The notes beneath the pieces were generated by a model that was not told the origin of the DNA, made no database searches, and was given only the letters and a program-made list of their open reading frames with translations. From Liolophura sinensis (taxonomy: Eukaryota; Mollusca; Polyplacophora; Chitonida; Chitonidae): a stretch of 64,000 nucleotides of DNA. This document shows, piece after piece, positions 41,401 to 50,700 of the stretch (the first letter of the stretch is position 1; every line of letters starts with the position of its first letter). The stretch lies in NCBI RefSeq assembly GCF_032854445.1, contig NC_088307.1, positions 25,121,953 to 25,185,952 of the forward strand, in the 5' to 3' direction. A program made the position numbers and the translations under genes.

Positions 41401-41531
41401 CTCGCTAACAAAAACACCCTACGAGACAGAAAGGACGCTACAAGCATCGAAATCGTGAAAAACAGAACCAGGCCAAGGGAAAACAATTTATCGTAGCCCA
41501 TGGGCTCGATTTTAAAGGCGGACAAATCCAT
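32326..41531 (-). CDS. Six-exon multipass membrane protein with internal duplication
   Basis: Six minus-strand exons, all joined at phase 0, give a complete 320-residue chain from ATG at 41531 to TGA at 32326. Hydrophobic segments lie near residues 14-35, 38-57, 81-99, 109-134, 152-173, 195-214, 228-246, 258-278 and 290-309, so 8-9 membrane spans; no cleaved signal peptide is obvious. Exons 2 and 5 are both 49 codons. They share V3, G7, R47 and V49 at the same position, and HLHIAR versus HLYLLR one residue apart. The gene therefore reads as two copies of a three-exon, roughly four-span module. I do not recognise a named orthologue. The second module weakly recalls TP53I11-like four-span proteins (SGIA...AL, LY..R..G.L); that is inference. 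An in-frame ATG at 41648 would add 39 residues but reads like 5' UTR with TA repeats. AATAAA occurs on the minus strand about 55 bases past the stop. Confidence 0.88.
32770..32890 (-). mobile_element. SINE-A, degenerate fragment
   Basis: tccaagaatatttcacttcc core with a decayed body. Confidence 0.55.
33213..33365 (-). mobile_element. SINE-A fragment next to membrane-protein exon 5 donor
   Basis: Reverse copy (actggtgttttatgccgtac and core), same orientation as the gene; it ends about 21 bases from the exon 5 donor. Confidence 0.82.
33387..33533 (-). CDS. Membrane protein exon 5
   Basis: Acceptor tatgtttcag, donor GTG|gtaaga; 49 codons, phase 0. HLYLLRVTGILFIGSGLLMG span, loop RSPNFLRDNDK, then VTLLECRIV. 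Squeezed between two SINE copies whose edges are about 20 bases from each splice site. Confidence 0.92.
33553..33855 (-). mobile_element. SINE-B next to membrane-protein exon 5 acceptor
   Basis: Reverse copy with gagcgagtgagtg tail, core aacaatttttcagtcatata, and ttatctagtgctgcttcact. Its tail end is about 20 bases from the acceptor. Confidence 0.88.
34342..34485. mobile_element. MITE-like element, GATCACGAAGC family
   Basis: Left ggccccgcgatcacgaagca; right agcttcgggatcccagggcc, inverted. Same family as 47392-47620. Confidence 0.72.
34679..34861. mobile_element. MITE-like element, TTTCACAAAG-end family
   Basis: Left gggacagttccacaaagaca; right gactctgtgaaattcgcccc, inverted for about 35 bases. 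Confidence 0.72.
34858..34905 (-). mobile_element. SINE-B fragment
   Basis: attcccttcatgctgaacgccaagc-type segment matches the body of the 33553-33855 copy (ccctacatgctgaaggccaa). Confidence 0.5.
34955..35155 (-). CDS. Membrane protein exon 4
   Basis: Acceptor tgttgacag, donor GAG|gtaaga; 67 codons, phase 0. LMLYLMGVALMVEIFGGLF span, a loop with SSWGGYPETFTRLNLH, then DYIFVLLSGIATFALPHWFL span. Confidence 0.93.
35318..35440. mobile_element. Small foldback element
   Basis: Outer ends agggtgtctatagc / gacagacacccatag and inner gaacgaggttatta / ttaacctcgtcgac are inverted. Confidence 0.5.
36080..37070. mobile_element. Non-autonomous DNA transposon, ~990 bp
   Basis: Inverted ends: cagggcttcctctgg on the left, ccagtggaagccctg on the right (one mismatch). 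Direct repeat attatg abuts both ends (36074-36079, 37071-37076). No transposase frame inside. CAGGG ends recall hAT-type elements, but the 6-bp duplication does not fit hAT's usual 8 bp. Confidence 0.7.
37130..37256. repeat. Repeat fragment rich in TCAAG(G/C)A
   Basis: Repeated ttcaaggag / ttcaagcactttcaagg motifs ending gactgtgcgcaccctg. On the minus strand it begins cagggtgcgcacagtcctt, like a DNA-transposon terminus. Confidence 0.45.
37766..37855 (-). CDS. Membrane protein exon 3
   Basis: Acceptor gttttacag, donor GAT|gtaagt; 30 codons, phase 0. VYVLSTVNFVYSYL completes span 4; a basic loop (KGSHPKSKSGSLWTHD) follows. Confidence 0.9.
38478..38624 (-). CDS. Membrane protein exon 2
   Basis: Acceptor tttttccag, donor GTG|gttagt; 49 codons, phase 0. 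Contains HLHIARSCAAVLLVEAVMLY, the charged loop RLSDRDSDP, and the start of the next span ending SRVV. Same length and phase as exon 5. Confidence 0.92.
38733..38865. mobile_element. Foldback element, 17-bp perfect core arms
   Basis: agcatgtaactaccatg (38770-38786) and its exact complement at 38810-38826, with imperfect outer arms (cttgcatgaagctctcttaa / ttaagagggctttgtacaag). Confidence 0.82.
38995..39071. repeat. Perfect long hairpin, 34-bp arms, 9-base loop
   Basis: A13 plus cccaccagaggacatctgctt, the loop aatgaaata, then the exact complement aagcagatgtcctctggtggg plus T13. It lies in the first intron of the membrane-protein gene. It could be a foldback element, a small hairpin RNA source or an assembly artefact. 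Confidence 0.9.
39280..39510 (-). mobile_element. SINE-A fragment followed by SINE-B fragment
   Basis: 39280-39375 is a reverse SINE-A tail and core; from about 39426 aacaatttttcagtcgcatg is the SINE-B core. Confidence 0.7.
39693..39827. mobile_element. Foldback element, ~62-bp arms
   Basis: Left tggtgtttgttgtgtaactc...ccgctgaaccctgctttgta; right caaggttcagtggtatcagg-ttacacaactaacacca. Confidence 0.85.
40643..40712 (+). other. tRNA-like sequence (decayed SINE head or tRNA pseudogene)
   Basis: A-box-like tggtgtagtggtataatc and B-box-like gaagttcgaatcc are spaced as in a tRNA. I could not fold a convincing acceptor stem, so not a functional tRNA call. Confidence 0.35.
41319..41531 (-). CDS. 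Membrane protein exon 1 (start)
   Basis: 71 codons from ATG to GAA|gtaagt. MDLSAFKIEPMGYDKLFSLG begins it, then two hydrophobic spans (LVLFFTISMLVASFL; VFLLASGFGAFIQAVYLLV) separated by SRR. Counterpart of exon 4 in the proposed duplication. Confidence 0.88.
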
Positions 41532-41968
41532 GGCGATGCAAGAAGCTGGGCAAAAACTTAGATATATATATATATATCTGAATTCGGCGCCGGTCGTTGG
41601 AAATACAGCAACAACAAGCGGCTTTATGGCCCAGTTTTCAAATTTCACAGCGCCCTCTGGAAGAAACGTGTTTTAGTTTTGCTCTTCCTAAGGGAGATAA
41701 TCTGGTATTTTGAAGGGTTTTTTTCTTCCGTTTTTTTTTGTTTTGTTTTGCCCCACTTAACAGTTTTTAGGTTTTTCTTTGCCCATTAATGAGATTTATT
41801 TCCATCTGATACTTTAATCTTGGGCACGTAATAACACAATGTTGTAACTGTTTAAATTTTTTGAGTAAAAAAAACAATTGTTGTTTCACTGCTACCACAT
41901 AGTTGTATTTGCAACTTTGTATCAGTAAAGAACATTGTAAGATCCATAAACGACGTACGTGATCCGAA

Positions 41969-42044
41969 ATGCATGCAGAAATGAAGAACTTCAAAAATAT
42001 GGGACTTTTGATAATTTTACTATGTCTCGTTTTTGCCGCTAAAG
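41969..42044 (+). CDS. Signal-peptide-like first exon of a possible small secreted protein
   Basis: ATG at 41969 or 41981 opens a short frame whose core MGLLIILLCLVFAA is a textbook secretory signal sequence preceded by Lys. It ends at a good donor, AAAG|gtaagg (phase 1). It lies 438 bases upstream of, and divergent from, the membrane-protein start. Possible continuations in phase 1 are 42985-43026 (contains SCNHGSNC; donor gtaagg) and 43459-43550 (acceptor tcatttag; 30 codons with TGA). Together they would make a secreted peptide of 50-65 residues. I recognise no family. Confidence 0.4.
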
Positions 42045-42984
42045 GTAAGGATTTATTCTTAATACAAAAATCCCTTGTAAGCAAAATTCCTCATTCTACT
42101 TGGGACTAATATAACAGATTTTACCGTATGTCCAAAAACGTGATTGGATAGCCTCCCCCCTCGCATGCCCCCCTCCACTTTTAAAGGGGGGGGGGGGCAC
42201 CATATCTTTTGACCCCCACTACTTTTCAGGTTCCGGAAATTATGTATACTTGTAACAAAAACTTTAATGACAATATGTTAAACGTTTAAACTAGACAACT
42301 AGAAACAACAAACCATTAACTACGATTGCGTACTGGATATTTTGCAGCTCTAAAGACACAGTGGTGGTGGTGTGTTATTTCGTAATCGTTTTAATAACTT
42401 TAGCCTGCTTAACAATGTTTGGGCGGTCGTTAGTTTAAAAGAAAAGAAAATATCAGCATGAAGCATGAATATCTGACAAAACTCCACGCAAAACTGTTGA
42501 AGAAAATGTTCGGATTTATTTAAGGATTGTTTTTAACCGAGTAAAATGCATTTGAATTATTGGTTTATATGGTTACTCATAGGAGTAAATGGCGTCAGAA
42601 TCATCTTTCTCTCCTGAAAGTAATTTGCAATGAGGATCGGTCTAACAACGCATTTATAACTGCTGCTATATGTAGTTTTGAATAAATATATTTACAAGAC
42701 AGAAAAGTGCTGTGCTGGCAGCTGTTGTGTCTAATGTATACAACTATACGCCTACATAGAATGCAATTTTTCTCATGCGTTTTGTTTGGTTCAAAATAAT
42801 CTCTTTGAATAAATCAAACCACCTGTACATTTTTCATGGACTTTAACATGTAGTTCATTTTATTGTTTTCCTTTCTTTTCATGCGAGTTACTTAACGTAG
42901 ACGGTTTTTGAGGTACGAATGTTCATGCCACATGTACTGAAATAATGGCCTTTTTTTTAAATAACAATTTTCCTGCGACGTCAG

Positions 42985-43026
42985 TTTTGTATTTTCTGCA
43001 TTCATGCAACCATGGCAGCAATTGTG
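42985..43026 (+). CDS. Possible middle exon of the secreted-peptide gene
   Basis: Acceptor cgacgtcag, donor TGTG|gtaagg; 42 bases, phase 1 to 1. Would encode LYFLHSCNHGSNC. Short enough to arise by chance. Confidence 0.2.
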
Positions 43027-43458
43027 GTAAGGATGTGAATTTTGATTTTTTCTGAAAGATTTTGCTTTTCCAGATCACATGATATAGTGTCACGAAGTTA
43101 TATATAGGCCCTACCTGTTTTTCCAAACTGAAAATGTGCCAAAATTACATAGGTTTATGTGGGTTTGCTTCTTTTAACTTTCAGTACACATATAGAAATA
43201 GCATATATTAATATATACAATTCTCCCAGGTAAGGGCAAATCATCTACAGTGCAATTTGACAAAAAAGTGGACTAATTTGTCTCCAAACACAATCTTTTT
43301 TTCTAATTTAGTGACTGCGTTTTAATGAGATGACGTTGCAGTTCTATTCAGCTCAAAAAAACAGAATAATTAATATATTTGTACAGTATAGGCACTTATC
43401 AGTGTTGAGTTATTTATTTCATTAAGGTTTATCTTCATTCCAAGATCATTTCATTTAG

Positions 43459-43550
43459 GACGAGTTACAAGATTCATCAGTGAAGGAAAGATAAGTGACC
43501 GTTGTAACCACCGACTCTGGCGTGTTACTGACAATTCCTCAAATTTCTGA
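43459..43550 (+). CDS. Possible last exon of the secreted-peptide gene
   Basis: Acceptor catttcatttag in phase 1; 29 open codons (RVTRFISEGKISDRCNHRLW, then 9 more) to TGA. No family recognised. Confidence 0.22.
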
Positions 43551-44204
43551 GCTAAAGGCCTGATCAAAAAGTGTATGTATACATGTGAATGACATTGATT
43601 TCAACTGAAAGCAGGCCATCGCGAATAGGCCGGCGAGTTTACCACCAAGGCCCAATAAAAACATGGATGTTTCTTTCCACCAACTCTCCTCCATGCGAGT
43701 TAAATGCTTGTATTAGTCAGTCTACACCAACCTTTCTCCGACATGCATGAATTTAATGTCGAGTTCCGTATAAATTATTACAATATTCTTTGTTAACCCG
43801 TGGTTCTCCAGGCAAAAACGTCAACAATTGAGCTAAACGTCTATTTAATTTTTTTTTCAGGCAGGCTTAAATAGTCGATAACACCTCAATTGGCATGTCT
43901 AATATACGGCAAATCGTCTCTATCGATATAGCTCCTTCAGAACTTCCGTGGCCCTGACGGCCCCTGGACCCTCATCTTTGCTGGGACTCTTGGCCCACAC
44001 ACTTTGAAATTGCTTCCTACACCCCTGCACATGGGAATACGTACCTGGAATTGATAGTTCAAACGACTATAACTCAGGACAGACAAATTATTTGGTGCCC
44101 AGCAGTAGTATACTAAGGCCAGCAAGGGAAGTATAGAGGTGTTCAATGTATGCCTATGGATCAAGATAGGACTGTGACATCACACGTAATCACTGCCCTA
44201 CAGA

Positions 44205-44400
44205 GCTAATTCAGCGCATACCAGCGTCTTCTCCGGTCGTACACGTTGAAAAGATCTGTCAGCAGCCTGCTGGTGGTCGTGGGTCCCCCCCCCCCCCCAC
44301 CAGGCTGTGCCCGGTTTCCTCCCCACCATAATGCAGGCCACCATCGTATGAGTGAAATATTCTTGAGTACAGCGTAAAACACCAATCAAATAAATAAATA
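44205..44400 (+). mobile_element. SINE-A, 5'-truncated, with C14 tract
   Basis: Body to the aaataaataaat tail; an expanded C run at 44284-44300 replaces the usual gcccggg body. Confidence 0.88.
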
Positions 44401-44589
44401 TGGTAACATATATTAGTTGATCCTAGCTGAGACTATAAAGTAACAGATATCACTGTTATATTAGTCCCAGGTCCCAGGCTACACCTGCTGGACTGTATTT
44501 ATTAACCTCTCCTTCGATGACACACAAGATAAGGGGGGAAAAAGGAACATGTTCCTAACGTTTGGTATAGCTACTGCCACTTGGGTACA

Positions 44590-44661
44590 TTTGAATACTC
44601 TGTGGTCATATAAAAAAAATCTCTCGTTGAAAACCTCTGCGCGGAGAACTGGCGGGAGAAA
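44590..44661 (+). promoter_or_regulatory. DSN1: DSN1 upstream region with CHR-like and E2F-like sites
   Basis: TTTGAA at 44590-44595 fits the cell-cycle homology region (CHR) element, and TGGCGGGAGAAA at 44650-44661 resembles an E2F site. Both lie 80-155 bases upstream of the proposed ATG of a mitotic gene. The motifs are short, so this is only suggestive. Confidence 0.3.
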
Positions 44662-44743
44662 CGAAGAGAAGTGAAAATGACACACCGTCCTCAGTCGATT
44701 TTCTCCTAAATTGTCCTAGAAATTTGCTGTACTGTTGATTACC

Positions 44744-44761
44744 ATGTCTGTTACGAACGAG
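44744..44761 (+). CDS. DSN1: DSN1 exon 1 (start)
   Basis: Six codons, MSVTNE, then the donor GAG|gtaggt (phase 0). Chosen as the start because the phase fits exon 2 and the upstream 100 bases look like a promoter-proximal 5' UTR. The ATG context attaccATG is acceptable. Confidence 0.6.
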
Positions 44762-47700
44762 GTAGGTTAGAAAAAGGATGAATGTGGAAATCTTTGTTAC
44801 GTGGAGATTTGTGTTTTGTATTTTAGTTAGCTTTTGCCGTCTGTGTTGTTGTTGCATCGTCATGCAGGCAGGCTGTCAGGCAGGTTGTCCGAATTTTTTC
44901 GCATACTGATACGAAAAGATATCTTTGAGCGAAGTTATGGTGCCGTCCGGGGGAATTTTAAACTTGACGGTGGTGTCACCTGATAAAGTGACGTCAAAAC
45001 ATTGAAGAAGCAGCTTTTCACAATGAACATCTGAGAAGCTCATTGACTAACAATGGGGTCACCCTAGTCTTAACAACTGCCCCGCCCAGTAATCGCTAGT
45101 CTGAGATTGCTCTGAGGTTAGGTTTGGCAAAATTTTGTTCCTCCAAGGATTACCTTACACAAACCACCAGAGCCTGATGGAGTTACCGTGGCTGTGTGTC
45201 ACGGCTTTTGAGACAAAAATTGTGTCTCAAATATGCCTCCATGGGCTCAAGTTTGCAGACATTTATGTTCCTTATCTTTTCGCCTGTCGATTTTTTTTTA
45301 CAAGCACAATTGTTGGTTTAGGGCCATCCAAGGCCAAATAATATTTTTCCAAACATAACATCAGAGCTACCTCAGATTAGTAATTGCACACTGAGAACGG
45401 TAGTGTCAGGCCCTGCTTGCTACAAAGTGCTTTGCCACAGGCTTTGGGATTTTGTTTCTTTGGGGGTCAGTGAGCCCTTTCTCAGTAGTGCAGATTTTCT
45501 GATTAGAGGTTGGGGTAGACATTGTGGTAAGACTGATGGCGTGCTGCAGTTCTATTCAGAATGAAGTCACTCCATTTAAACTCATTATGAGTTCCAGTGT
45601 GTATGAGGCATGTGCAGTAAGTAGTCTGCGCGTACAGCTTACAGCTTACAGCTAACCACTGATAAATTGTGAGCAATCAGGAGGAAAATTGTGAGCAATC
45701 AGGAGGAAAATTGTGAGCAATCCGCAGGAAAATTGTTTCATGTGTTGGTTTGAATTATGTTGTGCATACTTCAGATGAAAAGATTGCATGTATATAATAT
45801 ATTATTAGAAAAAAAGGTCGAGTCAGAGTTTTTGTGTTTTCTGACATCACTTTTTGCCTATGACCTCAGTGACCTCTGCATTGTTCAAGATTTCTGTACA
45901 AAAATTACTAGTGGTAGTGATGTGAAGTGAATGTAGATGATGCCTTTTGCTGTAAGTTGTATGATTCATTGTAACAAGTGAGTCCATCCCTGTCTTTTGA
46001 AAAACACGGCAGAGTCAGTCTATACTTTTATTTTGACATAAGCTCTGTGTTGGATAGTGAAGAGCAAAAATAGGTTTCCTTGAAAGACGACCATTCTACC
46101 TAAAGTATAGGGGACCACGCACATTGTGCCACTTCACTCGTCACTGCCAGTGGCTAGTAGAGGGCATGACTAACATTAACATGGGAAAAAGCTCTCAAAA
46201 ACTGGTGCGAATGATCGTTCCATTATGCAGATTCGAAAATGGGCAAACAATTTCCCGTTCGTACAAAATAGCATAGGAAACAAAGAAACCACAAGAAAAA
46301 AAAAGATTGGAATCCAAAAAAAACATGAAATTATTACAGGTAAATCAGTTAACATAGCATAAGTTATAGGGAACCACAAAAACATTTCCCAGGTCAAAAG
46401 TACACGGAACTGAAAAAGTGGTTTCCAACAATTCTGAAATTTCCATGCCTGCATTAGCTGCGTTGTCAATCAATCAGTGGAATACAACGGGTGCTTACTG
46501 TACCGGGAGTGTCCAGTGTAAAATATAACTGAGTCTTGCAAAACCATTCTTGTTGTAACCCATTTGCATAACCCTTGGATTATGCGAAAATGATTCGCTT
46601 AACTAAACTAACCACAAGGTAAATTTTGCCAAATTTTGCCAGCATATTAACTGTCAGAACTTCGAGTCAGTGGTACACATGTGGCTGACAGCTTGCTCTT
46701 AACAGCGATTCTGTACGGCGATGTTACAATTTATCTATCGATGTAACTTCAGCATGTAATAAACTGGTCAGGATTTTTCAGGGGATGGTAACACTGAATT
46801 TTACCATTGAACACTATCTGAATCAATCAAATCAATTCAGCGTGATGGATTAATAGTTGTTTTTCTGTTTTAGACTGTGATTGACGGGACTGCTGAGGAA
46901 AGTAACAGGAGAAAGTCCAGACGTCGCTCCAGCCTGAGTGCCAGGCGTTTCAGCCTTGTTAATCCATTTGTAGGTGTGTGTGCAAATAATCTATTTGTGG
47001 ATCTAGTCCCTGAATATGAGGTGTTTGTGGTGTGATAATGTGTGAAATGTAGATCTATGAGTGCAGATACTCCGTTTGTTAAATCTGTGAATGAAATCCG
47101 TTTGTCAGTCTCCAGTTGTAGATCTGTCATTTTAGGGTCTTTGATGGCAAATAGTCAAGTTGTAGATCTTTCATTTTAAGCCGTTATACGTGGGGTCAAA
47201 CTGTTTGATATTTGAGCTCTTTGGAGTCATGATCTGAGGTGTTTAGCTCTTAAAAACGAGTGAATGACCAAACATTTTGACCACCGAATCTGATCCATCA
47301 CTACCATACACCCCCAATTCAGCGCTGGACTGTCCCATTTGCTGTGACAGTTGTTTTCAAACTATGCTTTGGTACCTGAACTTATTGATTAAGCCCTGGC
47401 CTCGGGATCATGAAGCAATCTTAGACTTAAGTCAAAATTTCAGTATGTTCTTTTTAGTTTAGTTTAGCTGAAATTTGGTGTACAATAACTTCACCAGAGT
47501 TTACGTTGTCATGCAAAATTTTTCACCTTATTGCAAAAAAAAAAAAAAACAACCATTTTAAAGTCATTTGAAATTTTGACTGAAGTCTAAGATCGTTTCG
47601 TGATCCCAGGGCCTGGCTTACTGCAGATATCAAGCCATTGGCCAATGAGGTTTAAATGTGTTTTAAATCCAGGTGCTTTTTTTGGTTGCAAAGGTTTGTC

Positions 47701-50700
47701 AGGTACCTTGCAGTGGTCAGTGGTTTACTCTAGGCTCTTCCTCTTCTTATAAACCCATTCTGACTGACCCATAAATTCTGAGCACGGCCACATTAAAGTC
47801 AGTAAGTGAATTTGACATGCAGTGTTTTAAAGGATCTTGTAGTTTCTGATTACACATTGTTGGTTTATTCAGAGCCCCCTACAGAGCAGTCACAAGTGGA
47901 AGAATCAAGACTTACTCAGGGGAGGTAAGTCTGCCTGCCTTGGATTCAGAATTGAAGATTTCATGAAAAGCAAAAACCATGCCTGAAAGTACCTTTACTT
48001 GATATTTTTTCGTTGAAAATTTTTTTTCACTCATAAAAATTTGAGTTTATGAGTGGTTGATAGGGAGGCGAATTCTGTCACCAAGACACTTATTGAAGGG
48101 TGCTTAGTTTTCAGTAAATTTAATTCTTTGATTATAGGCATGTTTCGGTCGAATTTTTACACTATTTCTATTTTTAGCTCTTCAGTACAAAGCACAGTAG
48201 CAGCTACATGTAATGTCCTATACCTAGGGTATATGTCTTGTGTCTAACATGTTAAAGGAATGCTAAAGTAAATTTGAGGAGTGGTATCTCAAAAAGCACT
48301 GAACCCTGGTTTAGCATTCATGTAAAACATAATAATATGGCCTCAGACCTCAGTTAATTTTCCTTCAGCGACATTGTTGATGCTTGATGTTGTAACTCAG
48401 TCTCAAACATTCCAAATAAGCTTTGGTGCATACCTGATCCACCCTGTGAAAAATCAGCCATAACAATCTTGACATAGTTTTACCATCAGAATGTGGAGCG
48501 TTCTGTGCCAGCAGCTGGGAGAGGTGATGGGGGTCAGGGGGATCCCTCACAGCTGCATCACCACCTGTCTCCTTGTGTCTTCTTGACCAGGATTTCAAAC
48601 TTTTGTCATTAAAACTCACACATGCCTAAAGTGTAGTCATTTTCCATCATTTTGAGACCATGCACGCCCCTTTTCACCAATAATGGACTCCCAGAATTGC
48701 ATTTGTGCCGCCCAACAAACGGAAGTGCTGTTGTAGTTGTAGGATACTGATTCCTATCCCATACGTTGGTAGAGTGTCCGCTTCGGGAGCCGTAGATCCA
48801 GAATCAATCTTGGGTTGAGTCACACCTAAGACTTTAAAAGAGAAAGTTGTAGCTTCCTCGCTTGGCATTCAGCATGAAGGGGATAGTGCAATGACTGGTT
48901 GACCCGTATCAGTATAATGGCTCGGGCGGGGCAACTTTGCTTGCCTTCGGTGAGTTGTCTCAGTGAAGCAGCACTAGATAAAAGAGTGGTGGAAGTCCGT
49001 CCCACAACAAGGAGGCACATTACATGCACTCTAAGGATTCCTTTGTCCTCATATGAGAGAAAACATGTTGAGTACAATGTTAAACCCCAAGCACACACTG
49101 ACTCACACTCCTGTCCTATATGAGATGGATATGAAAAGTTTGTGCTTCACTTACCTCCAGAAGTGAAGGCAATGAACACAGGGAATTCAAAGCTCCATTA
49201 AATGAATGTTTTGGCTGTGCAATTAACATATGTGAGGACTTAGTCTAAGTAGAGTATCTAATATTTTGAATATATTTTCTAGTACTTTTATTTTATTTTG
49301 TTTTCTCTATTGTACTACTAGGTTTTTAATTTAGTTCCTTTTGTGTTGTTTCAACCATTTCATATCCAAAATAGTAATAATTTAATTTTTTATCTCATGA
49401 AAAAATCATAGGGCTTTGTCGGCATGAATATATATATGTGGATTTTTTTTCCCCAAACATTCTTATTATATATTTCTGTTATATATGTATGTGGAAACAA
49501 GAATGACTGTGGATGTCATTTACACACTTTTTTTTGTTATCGTACTAGTCATTGTTCGTCAGCATAAGCAACCAACGTTAAATAAAGATTTTGAGATTTG
49601 AGAATCAATGAAAAGTAACATTTTAATTCAGTTTGGCTATTCAAATTTCAGTGCTATAGAAGGGCTTATTGAAGGTAGGGGGTCAGGAAGATGAGGGTGA
49701 AGACGAGGAGGAAGATTACTGGGCTATGGGAAGGAAATAGACAGGGTGAGTGATGTTGATTGTTTCAAAAGTGTGCCATGGAGATGTTTTTTAAGGGCTT
49801 TTTTATGAGTTTCTGGGACTGGAATTTGGTACATAAGTCTGTGTTATGTATATCTTGGGAAAAAATATTAAACTTATCATCTTTTAGAGCCAAAATGCGA
49901 GTTTCTCACCTATTGAAATCCCTATTTTGATGTGTCGCGTGCCTCTCTAGCATAATTAGAGGGCACTATAGCAGTTTTTCTATAAGCGGAAGGCCATATT
50001 GGCTGCCATCTAGAAATGCCCAAGGGTGAGAGTTTCACACCCACCCCTAGGATGTTAACATAGATCCTGTACAACCAATAATCCACGGAGAAAAAAACTT
50101 TTTTGGAGGCCTTGCGGTTTAGGGTAAAATTCCTAGTTCGGCAGACATAACAAAGCTCACCTGAAGAGACTGAATGGGTCAGCTGAACGGGTCGTGCGAA
50201 GTTGATTACACATTACAGATTTAACTCCCTACTGAATACAGGCGTTGAGTAACACCAATTATTTCTCATGAATGGGCAATTAAATATACAGTTGGTTGCA
50301 ACGGATGGGTTGTATTGAATTGAGTTTTGAGTTTCGGTGTGTTGTAAGCCGAGCTTAGCACATTGTTATATCAATTTGCTCTGATATTGTATACTTATCT
50401 TAACACGAACAGACTTGATGAAAGGCGCTGATTAGGCTACCGAAATTGATTGCCCAAAGGTTGAAGAATGACTGTAGGGGATACTTTACGACCAAATTAG
50501 CCATTTAGTATAATCATTATAAAGATTCTGTGAAAGGAATGTCTTCTCTTTTTCTGAATACTCCTAAGAACTGTTTTGAGTCTTGTTTGGAAGAGACATG
50601 TATGTACGTGTAAATTATTGTTCTACGGACAGAATAAATCTGTTTTTAATGCCTTAGAAGGGTATGAAAGTACATGTATAACCATCATGCTAAATAAGTC

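Noticed and set aside
46176-46469. 97-codon minus-strand hydrophobic open frame
   Set aside because: Phe/Leu-rich from A-rich plus strand; no splice or family support.
48478-48515. Possible DSN1 exon after ttttaccatcag
   Set aside because: Open for only 11-12 codons and the outgoing phase does not join exon 4.
49675-49738. Acidic stretch QEDEGEDEEEDYW as a possible missing DSN1 exon
   Set aside because: Low-complexity GA-rich DNA; its frame is preceded and followed by stops and no acceptor gives the needed phase.
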